The notes beneath the pieces were generated by a model. It worked only from the letters and a program-made list of their open reading frames with translations, made no database searches and had not been told where the DNA came from. Positions 1 through 7,465 of a DNA stretch of 59,182 bases are shown piece by piece. The position numbers were made by a program, and so were the translations under genes. The DNA is from Clostridia bacterium (lineage in GTDB: Bacteria; Bacillota; Clostridia; Oscillospirales; CAG-272): positions 1-59,182 of the forward strand of contig JAFXHU010000005.1 in NCBI GenBank assembly GCA_017533565.1, in the 5' to 3' direction. Positions within the stretch are counted from its first letter, which is position 1; every line of letters begins with the position of its first letter.

Positions 1-227
1 ATCACGGCAGAGCCGTGTATATCATTGATGCGGAGCATCGTATATCATCAACGGCTTGCCGTTGTATATCATCATTGCGAAAGAGGATACAGCCTGTGGC
101 TGATGAGATACTCGCCTTGTCGAGATATACTCGGCAAGGCGGATGAGATACACGCTAAAGCGCGATGATATACCATTGCTTTCGCAATGGATAAAAAATT
201 CGACAAGTCGAAACTTGTCGAATTTTT
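1..227. repeat. Hairpin-array element, copy 1
   Basis: A chain of short palindromes joined by conserved linkers. In order: CACGGC-AGA-GCCGTG (3-17), a 6-bp stem closed by loop GGA (26-40), CAACGG-CTTG-CCGTTG, CAGCC-TGT-GGCTG, a long nested stem CGCCTTG/CAAGGCG with inner CGAG/CTCG, an ACGCT/AGCG stem, CCATTGC-TTTC-GCAATGG (173-190), and a perfect 15-bp stem AAAAATTCGACAAGT with loop CGAA (194-227). The first three linkers read TATATCAT(C/T). The later ones read GATGAGATA or GATGATATA, the complement, so the array is itself an inverted arrangement. A second copy lies at 58695-58924 in the same orientation. The element may extend left of the window. Minus-strand reading frames across it are judged incidental. 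Function unknown. Confidence 0.85.
194..227. terminator. Perfect 15-bp terminator-like hairpin at array end / tRNA 3' end
   Basis: Arms AAAAATTCGACAAGT (194-208) and ACTTGTCGAATTTTT (213-227) flank loop CGAA. It directly follows the CCA end of the minus-strand tRNA-Arg and gives a T-run on both strands, so it probably terminates the tRNA transcript. It is also the last hairpin of the repeat element. Confidence 0.7.
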
Positions 228-303
228 GGCCTACCCGATAGGATTCGAACCTACGGCCTTCAGAGTCGGAGTCTGACGCGCTATCCAGCTGTGCCACGGG
301 TAG
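227..303 (-). tRNA. tRNA-Arg (anticodon CCG)
   Basis: Read on the minus strand, a cloverleaf folds with acceptor CTACCCG/CGGGTAG, anticodon stem TCAGA/TCTGA and seven-base loop CTCCGAC, giving anticodon CCG (codon CGG, arginine). The T arm carries GGTTCGAATCC. Discriminator G is followed by an encoded CCA (229-227). The D stem has one apparent A-C mismatch. The 3' end abuts the terminator-like hairpin of the repeat element. Confidence 0.93.
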
Positions 304-658
304 ATTTAAATTTTGTGGGGAGGGGAAGCGTTTTTCACGCCCGCCTGCCGCTTTTGCGGCTGCGCTCAATCATTTTAACATTTTTTACTGTTTATGTCAA
401 TACCGAAAGCGCAAGATTTTTCGTCTTTTACGTCGTATAATATCCGCAACGCACGCTTTTTGATAAATCCTCCCAAGCCAAAGCGCAAATGCCCGTAAAG
501 CCTCCCGTCCGAAATGGAAAAAGCACCGCCCAACGCGAAAGCCGTTTGCCCTGCGATTTTATGAAACAAAATTAAAAAGCGCGAAAAAGGCTTCATTTTG
601 CCAAAAAATTGATTATAATGGACTTAACTTAAGCCCTTGGTGGCAAAAGGAGGTAAAT
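304..658. other. Intergenic region between tRNA-Arg and the YwaF-like gene
   Basis: No convincing gene. A 73-codon minus-strand frame (375-596) lacks a good ribosome binding site and recognisable similarity. Near the right end TATAAT (614-619) with a weak TTCATT 16 bases upstream may be the promoter of the next gene, and AAAGGAGG lies just before its ATG. Confidence 0.5.
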
Positions 659-1516
659 ATGACTTTAAAGCAATGGTTTAATCTTGACCCGATTGAAAAC
701 CCGAGCGTAAATAATCAGTGGGGCGCACTCCATATAACCGTCCTTCTTATTTGTATTGCCGCGTGCGTAGCTACATATTTTTTGCGAAAGCGGAGTATGA
801 CCCTCCGCGTTACCGTTATCCGTGTGCTTGCGGGCATTCTTTTGCTTTTCGAGCTTACCCGCCGCACCGTAGGACTTATTCAAATGAGCCTCGGCGGTGC
901 GGATATGTCGTTTTTTGCCCTTCTTAAAAACGACAGCTTTTGGTATCATATACTGCCCCGTCCGTGGTGCGCGATTTCGGTATGGCTCGTAATAATCGCC
1001 GCTATTCTAAATAAAAAGGTTACCTATAATATCGCCTCGATGAACGCGATAATCTGCGTTATTATTTTCTTTGCATACCCGTCCGCGGGCTTTAACAACG
1101 AAATAATGCAGTTTGAAAACGTATATTCAATATCCACGCACGCGCTTCTTTTCATTTCGGCAATCTCTATGATAACCATGGGACTTACCGAGTTTAAATA
1201 CATACGCACAAAATGGTATAACAGCGCGATATGGGAGCTTGCCGCAATTCTTCTCGTTTTCGGCTATGCTTTTTTGCAAATTTTCGTCTTGAAAATTCAG
1301 GATAATGCCGACCCGCTTTATTTTATGCCAACGGGTGCGCTCGGTTACTATCCCGCCAACGAGGTGCAGGCTATTCTCGGCGTATCAAACGCCCTATATC
1401 TCGTCCTTTATATCGGATTTTTGGTATTTTACTTCAACCTTTTCTTCCTTATACAGCTTTGGGTTGATAAAGCAAGAGCAAAAAAGGAAGAGATTATTTT
1501 AGTTACAGAAGGATAA
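659..1516 (+). CDS. YwaF-like integral membrane protein (TIGR02206 type)
   Basis: A 285-residue polytopic membrane protein with about seven hydrophobic segments, beginning near residue 24. A tryptophan-rich segment around residues 98-118 (FWYHILPRPWCAISVW) matches the pattern of the YwaF/TIGR02206 family, and length agrees. The biochemical role of this family is not established. The start is chosen because AAAGGAGG lies seven bases upstream of ATG. The gene stands alone and converges on lysA across a shared bidirectional terminator. The C-terminus ends in a short charged tail, expected in the cytoplasm. Family placement rests on hydropathy and a few motifs, so it is moderately sure. Confidence 0.75.
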   Translation: MTLKQWFNLDPIENPSVNNQWGALHITVLLICIAACVATYFLRKRSMTLRVTVIRVLAGILLLFELTRRTVGLIQMSLGGADMSFFALLKNDSFWYHILPRPWCAISVWLVIIAAILNKKVTYNIASMNAIICVIIFFAYPSAGFNNEIMQFENVYSISTHALLFISAISMITMGLTEFKYIRTKWYNSAIWELAAILLVFGYAFLQIFVLKIQDNADPLYFMPTGALGYYPANEVQAILGVSNALYLVLYIGFLVFYFNLFFLIQLWVDKARAKKEEIILVTEG

Positions 1517-1520
1517 ACGA

Positions 1521-1550
1521 AAAAAAGGGTTGCTTCGGCAACCCTTTTTT
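1521..1550. terminator. Bidirectional intrinsic terminator
   Basis: Stem AAAAAAGGGTTGC / GCAACCCTTTTTT with a TTCG tetraloop. It sits between the convergent YwaF-like gene and lysA and gives U-runs on both strands. Confidence 0.93.
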
Positions 1551-1560
1551 AATCCCTCGC

Positions 1561-2877
1561 TTAAACGTCAAGCGCGGCAACGTCCTTTGGTGTTTCACGC
1601 CTTATCGCAAGCCTGTCCGTGCCGCCCGAAAGCATAACCACGGGAGGGCGGGGAATACGGTTGTAATTTGATGCCATCGAGTAATTGTACGCACCCGTAG
1701 TAAGGCAGGCAATAAGCTCGCCGCGCGCAATATCCCTCGGCATAATTTGATTTTCCTGGAGTATATCGCCGCTTTCACAGCACCGCCCGACGATGGAGGT
1801 AACGAAAACGTCCTCGCCCAAGTCGCGCTCTGCGGGAATAATCGTGTAGGGGGATTTGTAAAGCGCAAACCTCGGATTATCCGTCATACCGCCGTCCACC
1901 GAAACGTAGGACTTGTAGCCGGGGATTCTCTTTACCGTGCCGACGGTATAAACGGTAAGTGCCGCATCCGCAACTATGCTCCTGCCCGGCTCAATTGCGA
2001 TAACAGGCATCGGAAAATCAAGCTCACGGCATACCCCGTGTGAAATTTCGGCAATTTCCTTGATGCATTTTTCAATATCAAGCTGCGGCTGGTCCTCGGT
2101 ATATCTTACGCCAAAGCCGCCGCCAATATCTATTATCTTTGCGGTAAAGCCGTGAGATAGGCGCATCTCGTTTGCAAAGCCGAGCATAACCCTCGCCGCC
2201 TCGAGAAAAACGTCCGCCTCGAAAACCATCGACCCAACGTGACAGTGAAAGCCGCAAAGCTCTACGTTTGAAAGCGAAAGGGCGGTGAGGGTGATTTCCT
2301 CCGCCTGTCCCGTTTCGATTGCAGAGCCGAATTTTGAATCCACCTTTCCCGTCGCAACCGCTGCAAAGGTATGCGGGTCAATCCCGGGGGTAAGGCGCAA
2401 AAGCAGCCTTTGAATTACGCCCCTTTCGCCCGCAATTCTGTCAATTGCGTAAAGCTCCTCCGCGTTGTCAACCACGAAATAGCCGATTTTGCTTTCAATC
2501 GCGTATTCAATATCCGCGTCCGTCTTGTTGTTAGAATGGAAAAAGGCGCGCGAAAGGTCAAACCCCGCCCTTTGTGCGGTATAAATCTCTCCGGAGGAAA
2601 CTACGTCTATTCCCATATTTTCCTCGCTCATTATCTCGTATATCCGCTTAAAGCTTGCCGCCTTTGACGCATAAAGCACGAGTGCCTCCTCGCCAAAGCT
2701 CTCCTTCATTGCCGCCTTAAAGCTACGGCATCTCTCGCGTATTCTGTCCTCGTCGTAAAGGTATAGCGGAGTGCCGTATTTTCTCGCCATATCGGGAACC
2801 GAAACACCCGCGAGCAAAAGCTCTCCGCCCGCACCCCGTGTCAAGTTTTCCGACAACAATTCTTTACATTTTACCAT
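1561..2877 (-). CDS. lysA: Diaminopimelate decarboxylase
   Basis: Last step of lysine synthesis: PLP-dependent decarboxylation of meso-diaminopimelate to L-lysine, in the cytoplasm. The 438 residues match family length. The PLP-binding lysine is K72 in YASKA; GGGFGVRY (phosphate-binding glycines), EPGRSIVA and CESGD follow in the order expected of an alanine-racemase-type barrel plus C-terminal beta domain. The motif GAYNYSMASNYN near the end is typical of LysA. It is the last gene of the dapA-dapB-ddh-lysA operon, 20 bases after ddh, so it should be under the lysine riboswitch upstream of dapA. Confidence 0.96.
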   Translation of the reverse strand: MVKCKELLSENLTRGAGGELLLAGVSVPDMARKYGTPLYLYDEDRIRERCRSFKAAMKESFGEEALVLYASKAASFKRIYEIMSEENMGIDVVSSGEIYTAQRAGFDLSRAFFHSNNKTDADIEYAIESKIGYFVVDNAEELYAIDRIAGERGVIQRLLLRLTPGIDPHTFAAVATGKVDSKFGSAIETGQAEEITLTALSLSNVELCGFHCHVGSMVFEADVFLEAARVMLGFANEMRLSHGFTAKIIDIGGGFGVRYTEDQPQLDIEKCIKEIAEISHGVCRELDFPMPVIAIEPGRSIVADAALTVYTVGTVKRIPGYKSYVSVDGGMTDNPRFALYKSPYTIIPAERDLGEDVFVTSIVGRCCESGDILQENQIMPRDIARGELIACLTTGAYNYSMASNYNRIPRPPVVMLSGGTDRLAIRRETPKDVAALDV

Positions 2878-2897
2878 CTTCGTCCTTTAAATTCCAA

Positions 2898-3875
2898 TCA
2901 AAGCATTGATTTTATCATTTCCTCGCGCGAAAGCGGGGAGAGCATAACGGGCGGCACGTCGAATACGGTGATACAGCCGACCTCCCCCCTTTTTCTCATA
3001 CGGTAAACAGCGCGTGCATACGCCAAAAGCACGCTTCCCGTAAACTCGGGGTTGGAGTCGAGCGAGAGCGAAAACTCCACCGTATGCGTATGCTCCGCAT
3101 TTCTTCCCGTCACGCCGTTTCTTATAACGCTTCCGCCGTGCGGCATACCCGAATGCTCACGCAAAAGCTCCTCTTCGGTTATAAACGTAACCGTAGTATC
3201 GTAATCGGCAAAATAGTTGGGCATCTCCTTTATCTCGCGCTCTATTCGCGCGAGGTCCGCGCCCTCCCTTGCTACAACGTAGCAATCTCTTTTGTGCTTC
3301 TCCCTTGCCGAAAGGGTGGGGCATTCGCCGCCTCTGACTCGCCGAAGCGCCGATTCCACGGGAATTGTATATTGCCTTGCGTCCAAAACGCCGTCTATGC
3401 GCCTTATCGCATCAGAGTGTCCCTGACTTATTCCGCGCCCCCAAAAGGTGTAATCGCAGCCGTTCGGAATAACCGCCGAGGCGTATGCCCTCGCCACCGA
3501 GAAAAGCCCGGGGTCCCAGCCGCTTGAAATCAAGGCAAGCCTTCCGCCCGCCCTTGCCGCCGCATCAACTCTTGCGAAATGTGCGGGTATTTCCTTATGC
3601 GTGTCAAAGCTGTCAACCACCGAAAATTTTTCTGCAAGCTCGGGTGTCATTTCGGGCAAATCGGTCGCGCTTCCTCCGCAAAGAATAAGCACGTCTATCG
3701 AGTCCGCCATGCTTGAAAGCTCCTCCGAGGAGTAAACCGCCGTGCCGAATGCGGAGCTTACCGTTTTCGGGTCGCGCCTCGTAAAAATCCCCACAAGCTC
3801 GCAATCCTCCGCCACGTACGCCGCGCACTCAACTCCGCGCCCGAGATTTCCGTATCCGTATATACCAATTCTCAT
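2898..3875 (-). CDS. ddh: meso-Diaminopimelate D-dehydrogenase
   Basis: Converts tetrahydrodipicolinate, ammonia and NADPH to meso-diaminopimelate in one step, bypassing the succinylase and acetylase routes. The 325 residues carry an N-terminal Rossmann motif GYGNLGRGV and the family signature GRGISQGHSDAIRRI near residues 146-160, with SSGWDPG before it. The order matches known Ddh enzymes of Clostridia and Corynebacterium. It lies between dapB and lysA in one operon, which supports a full dehydrogenase-type lysine pathway. GGAG lies seven bases before the ATG. The 111-base gap to dapB shows no clear terminator. Confidence 0.95.
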   Translation of the reverse strand: MRIGIYGYGNLGRGVECAAYVAEDCELVGIFTRRDPKTVSSAFGTAVYSSEELSSMADSIDVLILCGGSATDLPEMTPELAEKFSVVDSFDTHKEIPAHFARVDAAARAGGRLALISSGWDPGLFSVARAYASAVIPNGCDYTFWGRGISQGHSDAIRRIDGVLDARQYTIPVESALRRVRGGECPTLSAREKHKRDCYVVAREGADLARIEREIKEMPNYFADYDTTVTFITEEELLREHSGMPHGGSVIRNGVTGRNAEHTHTVEFSLSLDSNPEFTGSVLLAYARAVYRMRKRGEVGCITVFDVPPVMLSPLSREEMIKSML

Positions 3876-3986
3876 ATTTTCTCCATAAACGTAAACTATA
3901 ATTTACAAAAATAACAACATTTAGCCCCGCCACGGCTGAAAATCCACCGCTTGGAGCTTATCCCTGCCAAAAACTACGTCGGGATT

Positions 3987-4757
3987 TTATTTAACGCCGA
4001 CCTCTACCGCTTCCTTTGCAAGCATATCCTTCATACCGTATATGCCCGCGCTTTTACCTATGATAAAGCTCGCCGCAGAGAGCGCGCCCTGTGCAAAGAG
4101 AGAGCGGCTGTGTGCCTCGTGCTTGAGGGTAATCGTCTCCGCCTCGGTTGCAATCTGTATCTCGTGGTCGCCGACGACGTTGCCGATTCTTACCGACTGT
4201 ATTCCTATCTCGTTTTTGTCGCGCACGCTCCTGCCGCTTCTGCCCGTGCTTATATACGCCTCGGGTCTTACCTCGCATATCTCTTTTGCAAGGGTGAGCG
4301 CAGTGCCGCTCGGAGCATCAAGCTTTCGCGTATGATGCCTTTCTACAATCTCGATATCCGCATCGGGGAATGCCGCCGCCGCCTTTTTCGCAAGCTCGCA
4401 AAGCAGAGCAACTCCCACCGACATATTCGCCGCAAAGAAAACGGGAATGCTGCGCGCCGCGCGGTAAATCGCATCCAGCTCCGCCTCGGTGTGTCCCGTG
4501 GTTGCAACTACCGCGGGAATGCCAAGCCCCGCGGCAAGCTCGGTAATTTCCGCCGCCGCCGTGTGATGCGAAAAGTCAACGATAACGTCCGCCTCAACAC
4601 CCTCGACCTCCTTTGCCGAGCTGAAAATTCGGAAATCCTCCTCGCCCTCGCTCGGGTCTATTCCCGCCGCAAGCGTCGCACCGCGAAAGCCCGCCTCGCA
4701 AAGCTTAACGATTTCCTTTCCCATATATCCCCTTGCACCGCAAAGTAAAATTCTCAT
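3987..4757 (-). CDS. dapB: 4-Hydroxy-tetrahydrodipicolinate reductase
   Basis: NAD(P)H-dependent reduction of the DapA product to tetrahydrodipicolinate. The 256-residue protein has N-terminal GARGYMG (nucleotide binding), VDFSHH, the ATTGH segment, the substrate-binding stretch ERHHTRKLDAPSGTA, and GDHEI further on, all typical of DapB. The start is set at the ATG at 4757, because GGAG stands eight bases upstream. A TTG two codons earlier would sit too close to that site. It follows dapA by 44 bases in the lysine operon. Confidence 0.96.
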   Translation of the reverse strand: MRILLCGARGYMGKEIVKLCEAGFRGATLAAGIDPSEGEEDFRIFSSAKEVEGVEADVIVDFSHHTAAAEITELAAGLGIPAVVATTGHTEAELDAIYRAARSIPVFFAANMSVGVALLCELAKKAAAAFPDADIEIVERHHTRKLDAPSGTALTLAKEICEVRPEAYISTGRSGRSVRDKNEIGIQSVRIGNVVGDHEIQIATEAETITLKHEAHSRSLFAQGALSAASFIIGKSAGIYGMKDMLAKEAVEVGVK

Positions 4758-4801
4758 TTTCAAAACTCCGTTTTTTATGCTTTTTTAATGCTGGTCGCGC
4801 C

Positions 4802-5686
4802 TTATATCAACCCCTCCGCCCTCATAAGCGAAAGAAGCACGTCCTTCTTCTCCTTTGACATGGGCGTAAGCGGAAGCCTCAAATAATTCTCGCCAAAGCC
4901 CATAGCCGCCATAGCCGCCTTAACGGGAATGGGGTTGACCTCCGAGAACAGCGCGTCGGTAAGCGGAAGGTAATGAAGCTGCATATCCCTCGCCGCCGTT
5001 ATATCGCCCTCCGAAAACAGGCGGCACATTCTTGAAACCTCGCTTGGCAAAAGGTTTGAAAGCACCGAGATAACTCCAACTCCGCCGAGGGACATAATGG
5101 GAATAATCTGGTCGTCGTTTCCGGAATAAATAGCTATCTTACCCGCACAAAGCCTTGCAAGCTCGGCAATCTGGGAAATATTTCCCGACGCCTCCTTTAT
5201 TCCGACGATATTCGGATGCTCCGCAAGCCTTGCCACAGTCGCGGGCAAAAGGTTACAGCCCGTGCGGCTCGGCACGTTGTAAAGGATACAGGGCTTTGTC
5301 GATGCGTCGGCAATAGCGGTAAAGGAAAGATACATACCCTCTTGGGTAGCCTTGTTGTAATACGGGGTAACGAGAAGCATCGCATCCGCCCCGACCTCAC
5401 AGGCGTATTTCGTAAGCTCGATGGCATACGCCGTGTCGTTAGAGCCTGTGCCCGCGATAACGGGAACTCTGCCTGCGGCTCTTTCAACCGTGAATTTTAT
5501 TGCCTCCTTATGCTCCTCGTCGGTGAGGGTGGAGCCTTCGCCCGTCGTGCCCACCGTAACGATAGCGTCGATTCCCGACTCGATTTGAAAGTCGATGAGC
5601 CTGCCAAACGCCTCGTAGTCTATACCGCGCTCGTTAAGCGGGGTTACGATGGCGGTAGCAGCTCCCGTAAATACCGTGTTCTTCAT
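4802..5686 (-). CDS. dapA: 4-Hydroxy-tetrahydrodipicolinate synthase
   Basis: Condenses pyruvate with aspartate semialdehyde, the committed step of lysine and diaminopimelate synthesis. The 294-residue TIM barrel shows GTTGEG (residues 46-51), catalytic tyrosine Y136 in YNVPSRTG, and the Schiff-base lysine K164 in GIKEASGN. The start at 5686 is fixed by GGAG seven bases upstream and by the usual N-terminus of the family. An upstream in-frame ATG lies in the leader and would add 22 atypical residues. First gene of the lysine operon, directly behind the riboswitch and its terminator. Confidence 0.97.
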   Translation of the reverse strand: MKNTVFTGAATAIVTPLNERGIDYEAFGRLIDFQIESGIDAIVTVGTTGEGSTLTDEEHKEAIKFTVERAAGRVPVIAGTGSNDTAYAIELTKYACEVGADAMLLVTPYYNKATQEGMYLSFTAIADASTKPCILYNVPSRTGCNLLPATVARLAEHPNIVGIKEASGNISQIAELARLCAGKIAIYSGNDDQIIPIMSLGGVGVISVLSNLLPSEVSRMCRLFSEGDITAARDMQLHYLPLTDALFSEVNPIPVKAAMAAMGFGENYLRLPLTPMSKEKKDVLLSLMRAEGLI

Positions 5687-5734
5687 AAAATCTCCGTTCT
5701 GCCGCGCAGGGCGGCAAGTATTTTGTAATCGAAA

Positions 5735-5762
5735 ATTAAAAAAGGACGGCAAAGCGCCATCC
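5735..5762 (-). terminator. Riboswitch expression-platform terminator
   Basis: On the minus strand GGATGGC-GCTTT-GCCGTCC (one G-U pair) is followed by TTTTTT. It lies between the lysine aptamer and dapA, where a lysine-stabilised terminator would act. Confidence 0.88.
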
Positions 5763-5780
5763 CAATCCCGTTAAAGAAAA

Positions 5781-5936
5781 GATAGCACTCCGCAAAATGC
5801 GACAGCAGGGCGGATATTCTCCGAACTGCCAGCGGCCGCGTCCCACTGCGGCGACTTCGGCACTCACGCCTTTTTCGCATACCCCTTGGGGGAGTCCTTG
5901 CCTGCGATACTTTTCGTGGAGTGCGCCTCTATCAAG
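5781..5936 (-). promoter_or_regulatory. Lysine riboswitch (L box) aptamer
   Basis: On the minus strand the leader begins GATAGAGGCGCAC and closes with GGAGTGCTATC, forming P1. Between them are conserved L-box elements: AAAAGTA with GCAAGGACTCCCC, the stretch GCGAAAAAGGCGTGAG followed by GCCGAAGTC, then CTGGCAG and GGAGAATATCC. Length (about 156 nt) and order match the known lysine aptamer. It lies between a strong promoter and dapA, with a terminator next. Known L boxes switch off lysine genes when lysine is plentiful; the same is inferred here. Confidence 0.94.
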
Positions 5937-5956
5937 CATATTCCTTTGATAACGGT

Positions 5957-5985
5957 ATTTTACCATAATGAAACGAATATGTCAA
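5957..5985 (-). promoter_or_regulatory. Promoter of the lysine operon
   Basis: TTGACA (5985-5980), 17-base spacer, TAAAAT (5962-5957) on the minus strand. The expected start near 5950 places the riboswitch at the head of the transcript. Confidence 0.88.
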
Positions 5986-6012
5986 TAGCAAAATAAATAT
6001 TTATGCACTTCA

Positions 6013-6041
6013 TTGACAAAAGGCGCTTCGGGGGGTATAAT
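6013..6041 (+). promoter_or_regulatory. Consensus promoter of the serine dehydratase operon
   Basis: Exact TTGACA (6013-6018), 17-base spacer and TATAAT (6036-6041). Transcription should begin near 6048. Its -35 lies 28 bases from the -35 of the divergent lysine promoter. Confidence 0.93.
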
Positions 6042-6090
6042 ATATGCGTACAGGTCTGATTTTAAACTTCACGGAGTACGGAGGTGCTTT

Positions 6091-7320
6091 ATGAAATCAA
6101 TAAAGGATATATATAAAATCGGAAAAGGACCGTCCTCCTCGCACACGATGGGACCCGCCGCGGCAATGGAGCTTTTCGTTAATGAAAATCCCGACGCCGA
6201 TTATTATGCCGTCACCCTTTACGGCTCGCTTGCCGATACGGGGGAGGGACACGGCACGGACAAGGCGGTAAGCGCGGTTGCCGCATCCGTCGGAAAGCGG
6301 GCGGAAATTACCTTTAACCGAACCGAAAGGGAGCTTCCCCACGAAAACACGCTTGATATTTTTGCCGTTAAAAACGGAGAGAGCGTCGCAAAAATGCGGG
6401 TTATGAGCGTCGGAGGCGGAGATATAGAAATAGAGGGACGCCCGTCCTCGGCGCTTCTTGAAATATATTCCGAAAAAAGCTTTACCGAAATCGCGGAATA
6501 CTGTAAAAGAGAGGGAATACGCATTTCCGACTTCGTTATTTTACACGAGGGAAGGGAGGAGATATTCAACTTCCTTTCTGCCGTATGGGATACGATGAAG
6601 GATGCCGTGCATCGCGGGCTTACCACCTCGGGAACGCTTCCGGGAGGGCTTGAGGTTGAGAGAAAGGCGCAATACCTCTACAACCAAAGGCATATAGACG
6701 AAAGACCCGTGACGCGCGAAAACCGTCTTGTCTGCTCCTACGCCTTTGCGGTGAGCGAGGAAAATGCCGATAACGGAACAATCGTAACCGCCCCCACCTG
6801 CGGCGCTTGTGCGGTTTTGCCCGCGGTGCTGAAGTATATGCAGGAGAAGCACGGCTTTTCCGACGAGCAAATTTACCGCGCGCTTGCCGTTGCGGGAATA
6901 GTCGGCAACCTCGTAAAAACCAACGCCTCGATAAGCGGTGCGGAATGCGGCTGCCAGGCGGAGGTCGGTACTGCCTGCTCTATGGCTGCCGCTGCGCTTG
7001 CCGAGCTTTTTGAAATGGGAATTGACCAGATAGAGTATGCCGCGGAGGTCGCGTTTGAGCATCATCTCGGACTTACCTGCGACCCGATATGCGGACTCGT
7101 TCAAATTCCGTGTATCGAGAGAAACGCCGTTGCCGCAATGCGCGCGATAAACGCCGTAAACCTCGCAAACTTCCTTTCCGGCTCGCGTAAAATATCACTC
7201 GATATGGTTATCGAAACTATGTACGAAACGGGAAAGGATATGTCGCATCTGTACCGCGAAACCTCCGCGGGCGGGCTTGCGAAGCTTTATACGAAGGGAA
7301 AGAGCAATGGAAAAAAGTAA
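6091..7320 (+). CDS. sdaA: L-serine ammonia-lyase, iron-sulfur type (single chain)
   Basis: Deaminates L-serine to pyruvate and ammonia using an oxygen-labile [4Fe-4S] cluster. The 409-residue chain joins the beta domain (SSSHTMGP near the N-terminus) to the alpha domain, with cysteines in APTCGAC, ECGCQAEVGTAC and CDPICGLVQIPC, the known cluster ligand and active-site regions. Some Clostridia carry the two parts as separate SdaAA and SdaAB; here they are fused. The start at 6091 is set by GGAGGT just upstream; the earlier TTG at 6013 is part of the promoter. It leads an operon with two small genes and an oxidoreductase, all overlapping. Confidence 0.95.
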   Translation: MKSIKDIYKIGKGPSSSHTMGPAAAMELFVNENPDADYYAVTLYGSLADTGEGHGTDKAVSAVAASVGKRAEITFNRTERELPHENTLDIFAVKNGESVAKMRVMSVGGGDIEIEGRPSSALLEIYSEKSFTEIAEYCKREGIRISDFVILHEGREEIFNFLSAVWDTMKDAVHRGLTTSGTLPGGLEVERKAQYLYNQRHIDERPVTRENRLVCSYAFAVSEENADNGTIVTAPTCGACAVLPAVLKYMQEKHGFSDEQIYRALAVAGIVGNLVKTNASISGAECGCQAEVGTACSMAAAALAELFEMGIDQIEYAAEVAFEHHLGLTCDPICGLVQIPCIERNAVAAMRAINAVNLANFLSGSRKISLDMVIETMYETGKDMSHLYRETSAGGLAKLYTKGKSNGKK

Positions 7321-7465
7321 AATAGACAGAATAAACGAGCTTGGCAGACTGTCAAAGACGCGCCCCCTTACCGATAGGGAGAGGGAGGAGCAGGCAATGC
7401 TCCGCGCAGAGTATATTGCCGAGGTAAGAGCGCAGCTTCGCGCACAGAAGGAGGAGAAAAAATGA
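7307..7465 (+). CDS. DUF896 (YnzC-like) small protein
   Basis: A 52-residue charged protein matching the YnzC/DUF896 pattern: KIDRINELGRLSK, then LTDREREEQAMLRAEYI, a helical hairpin. Function in the family is unknown, though ynzC lies near SOS genes in Bacillus subtilis. It starts inside the end of sdaA (14-base overlap) and its stop overlaps the next start by four bases, so translation is probably coupled. Confidence 0.85.
   Translation: MEKSKIDRINELGRLSKTRPLTDREREEQAMLRAEYIAEVRAQLRAQKEEKK

Noticed and set aside
22-369. Minus-strand open frame across hairpin copy 1 and the tRNA
   Set aside because: It runs through a tRNA gene and covarying hairpins. A similar frame at 58696-58986 shares FFIHCESNGISS only because the DNA repeat is shared. 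No ribosome site.
375-596. Minus-strand 73-codon frame
   Set aside because: No Shine-Dalgarno sequence, no recognised motif and no operon context.
3951-4748. Long plus-strand frame opposite dapB
   Set aside because: It is antisense to a clear DapB gene and has no ribosome site or family motif.
6013-6090. N-terminal extension of serine dehydratase from TTG at 6013
   Set aside because: That TTG is the -35 box of a consensus promoter; the ATG at 6091 has GGAGGT upstream.
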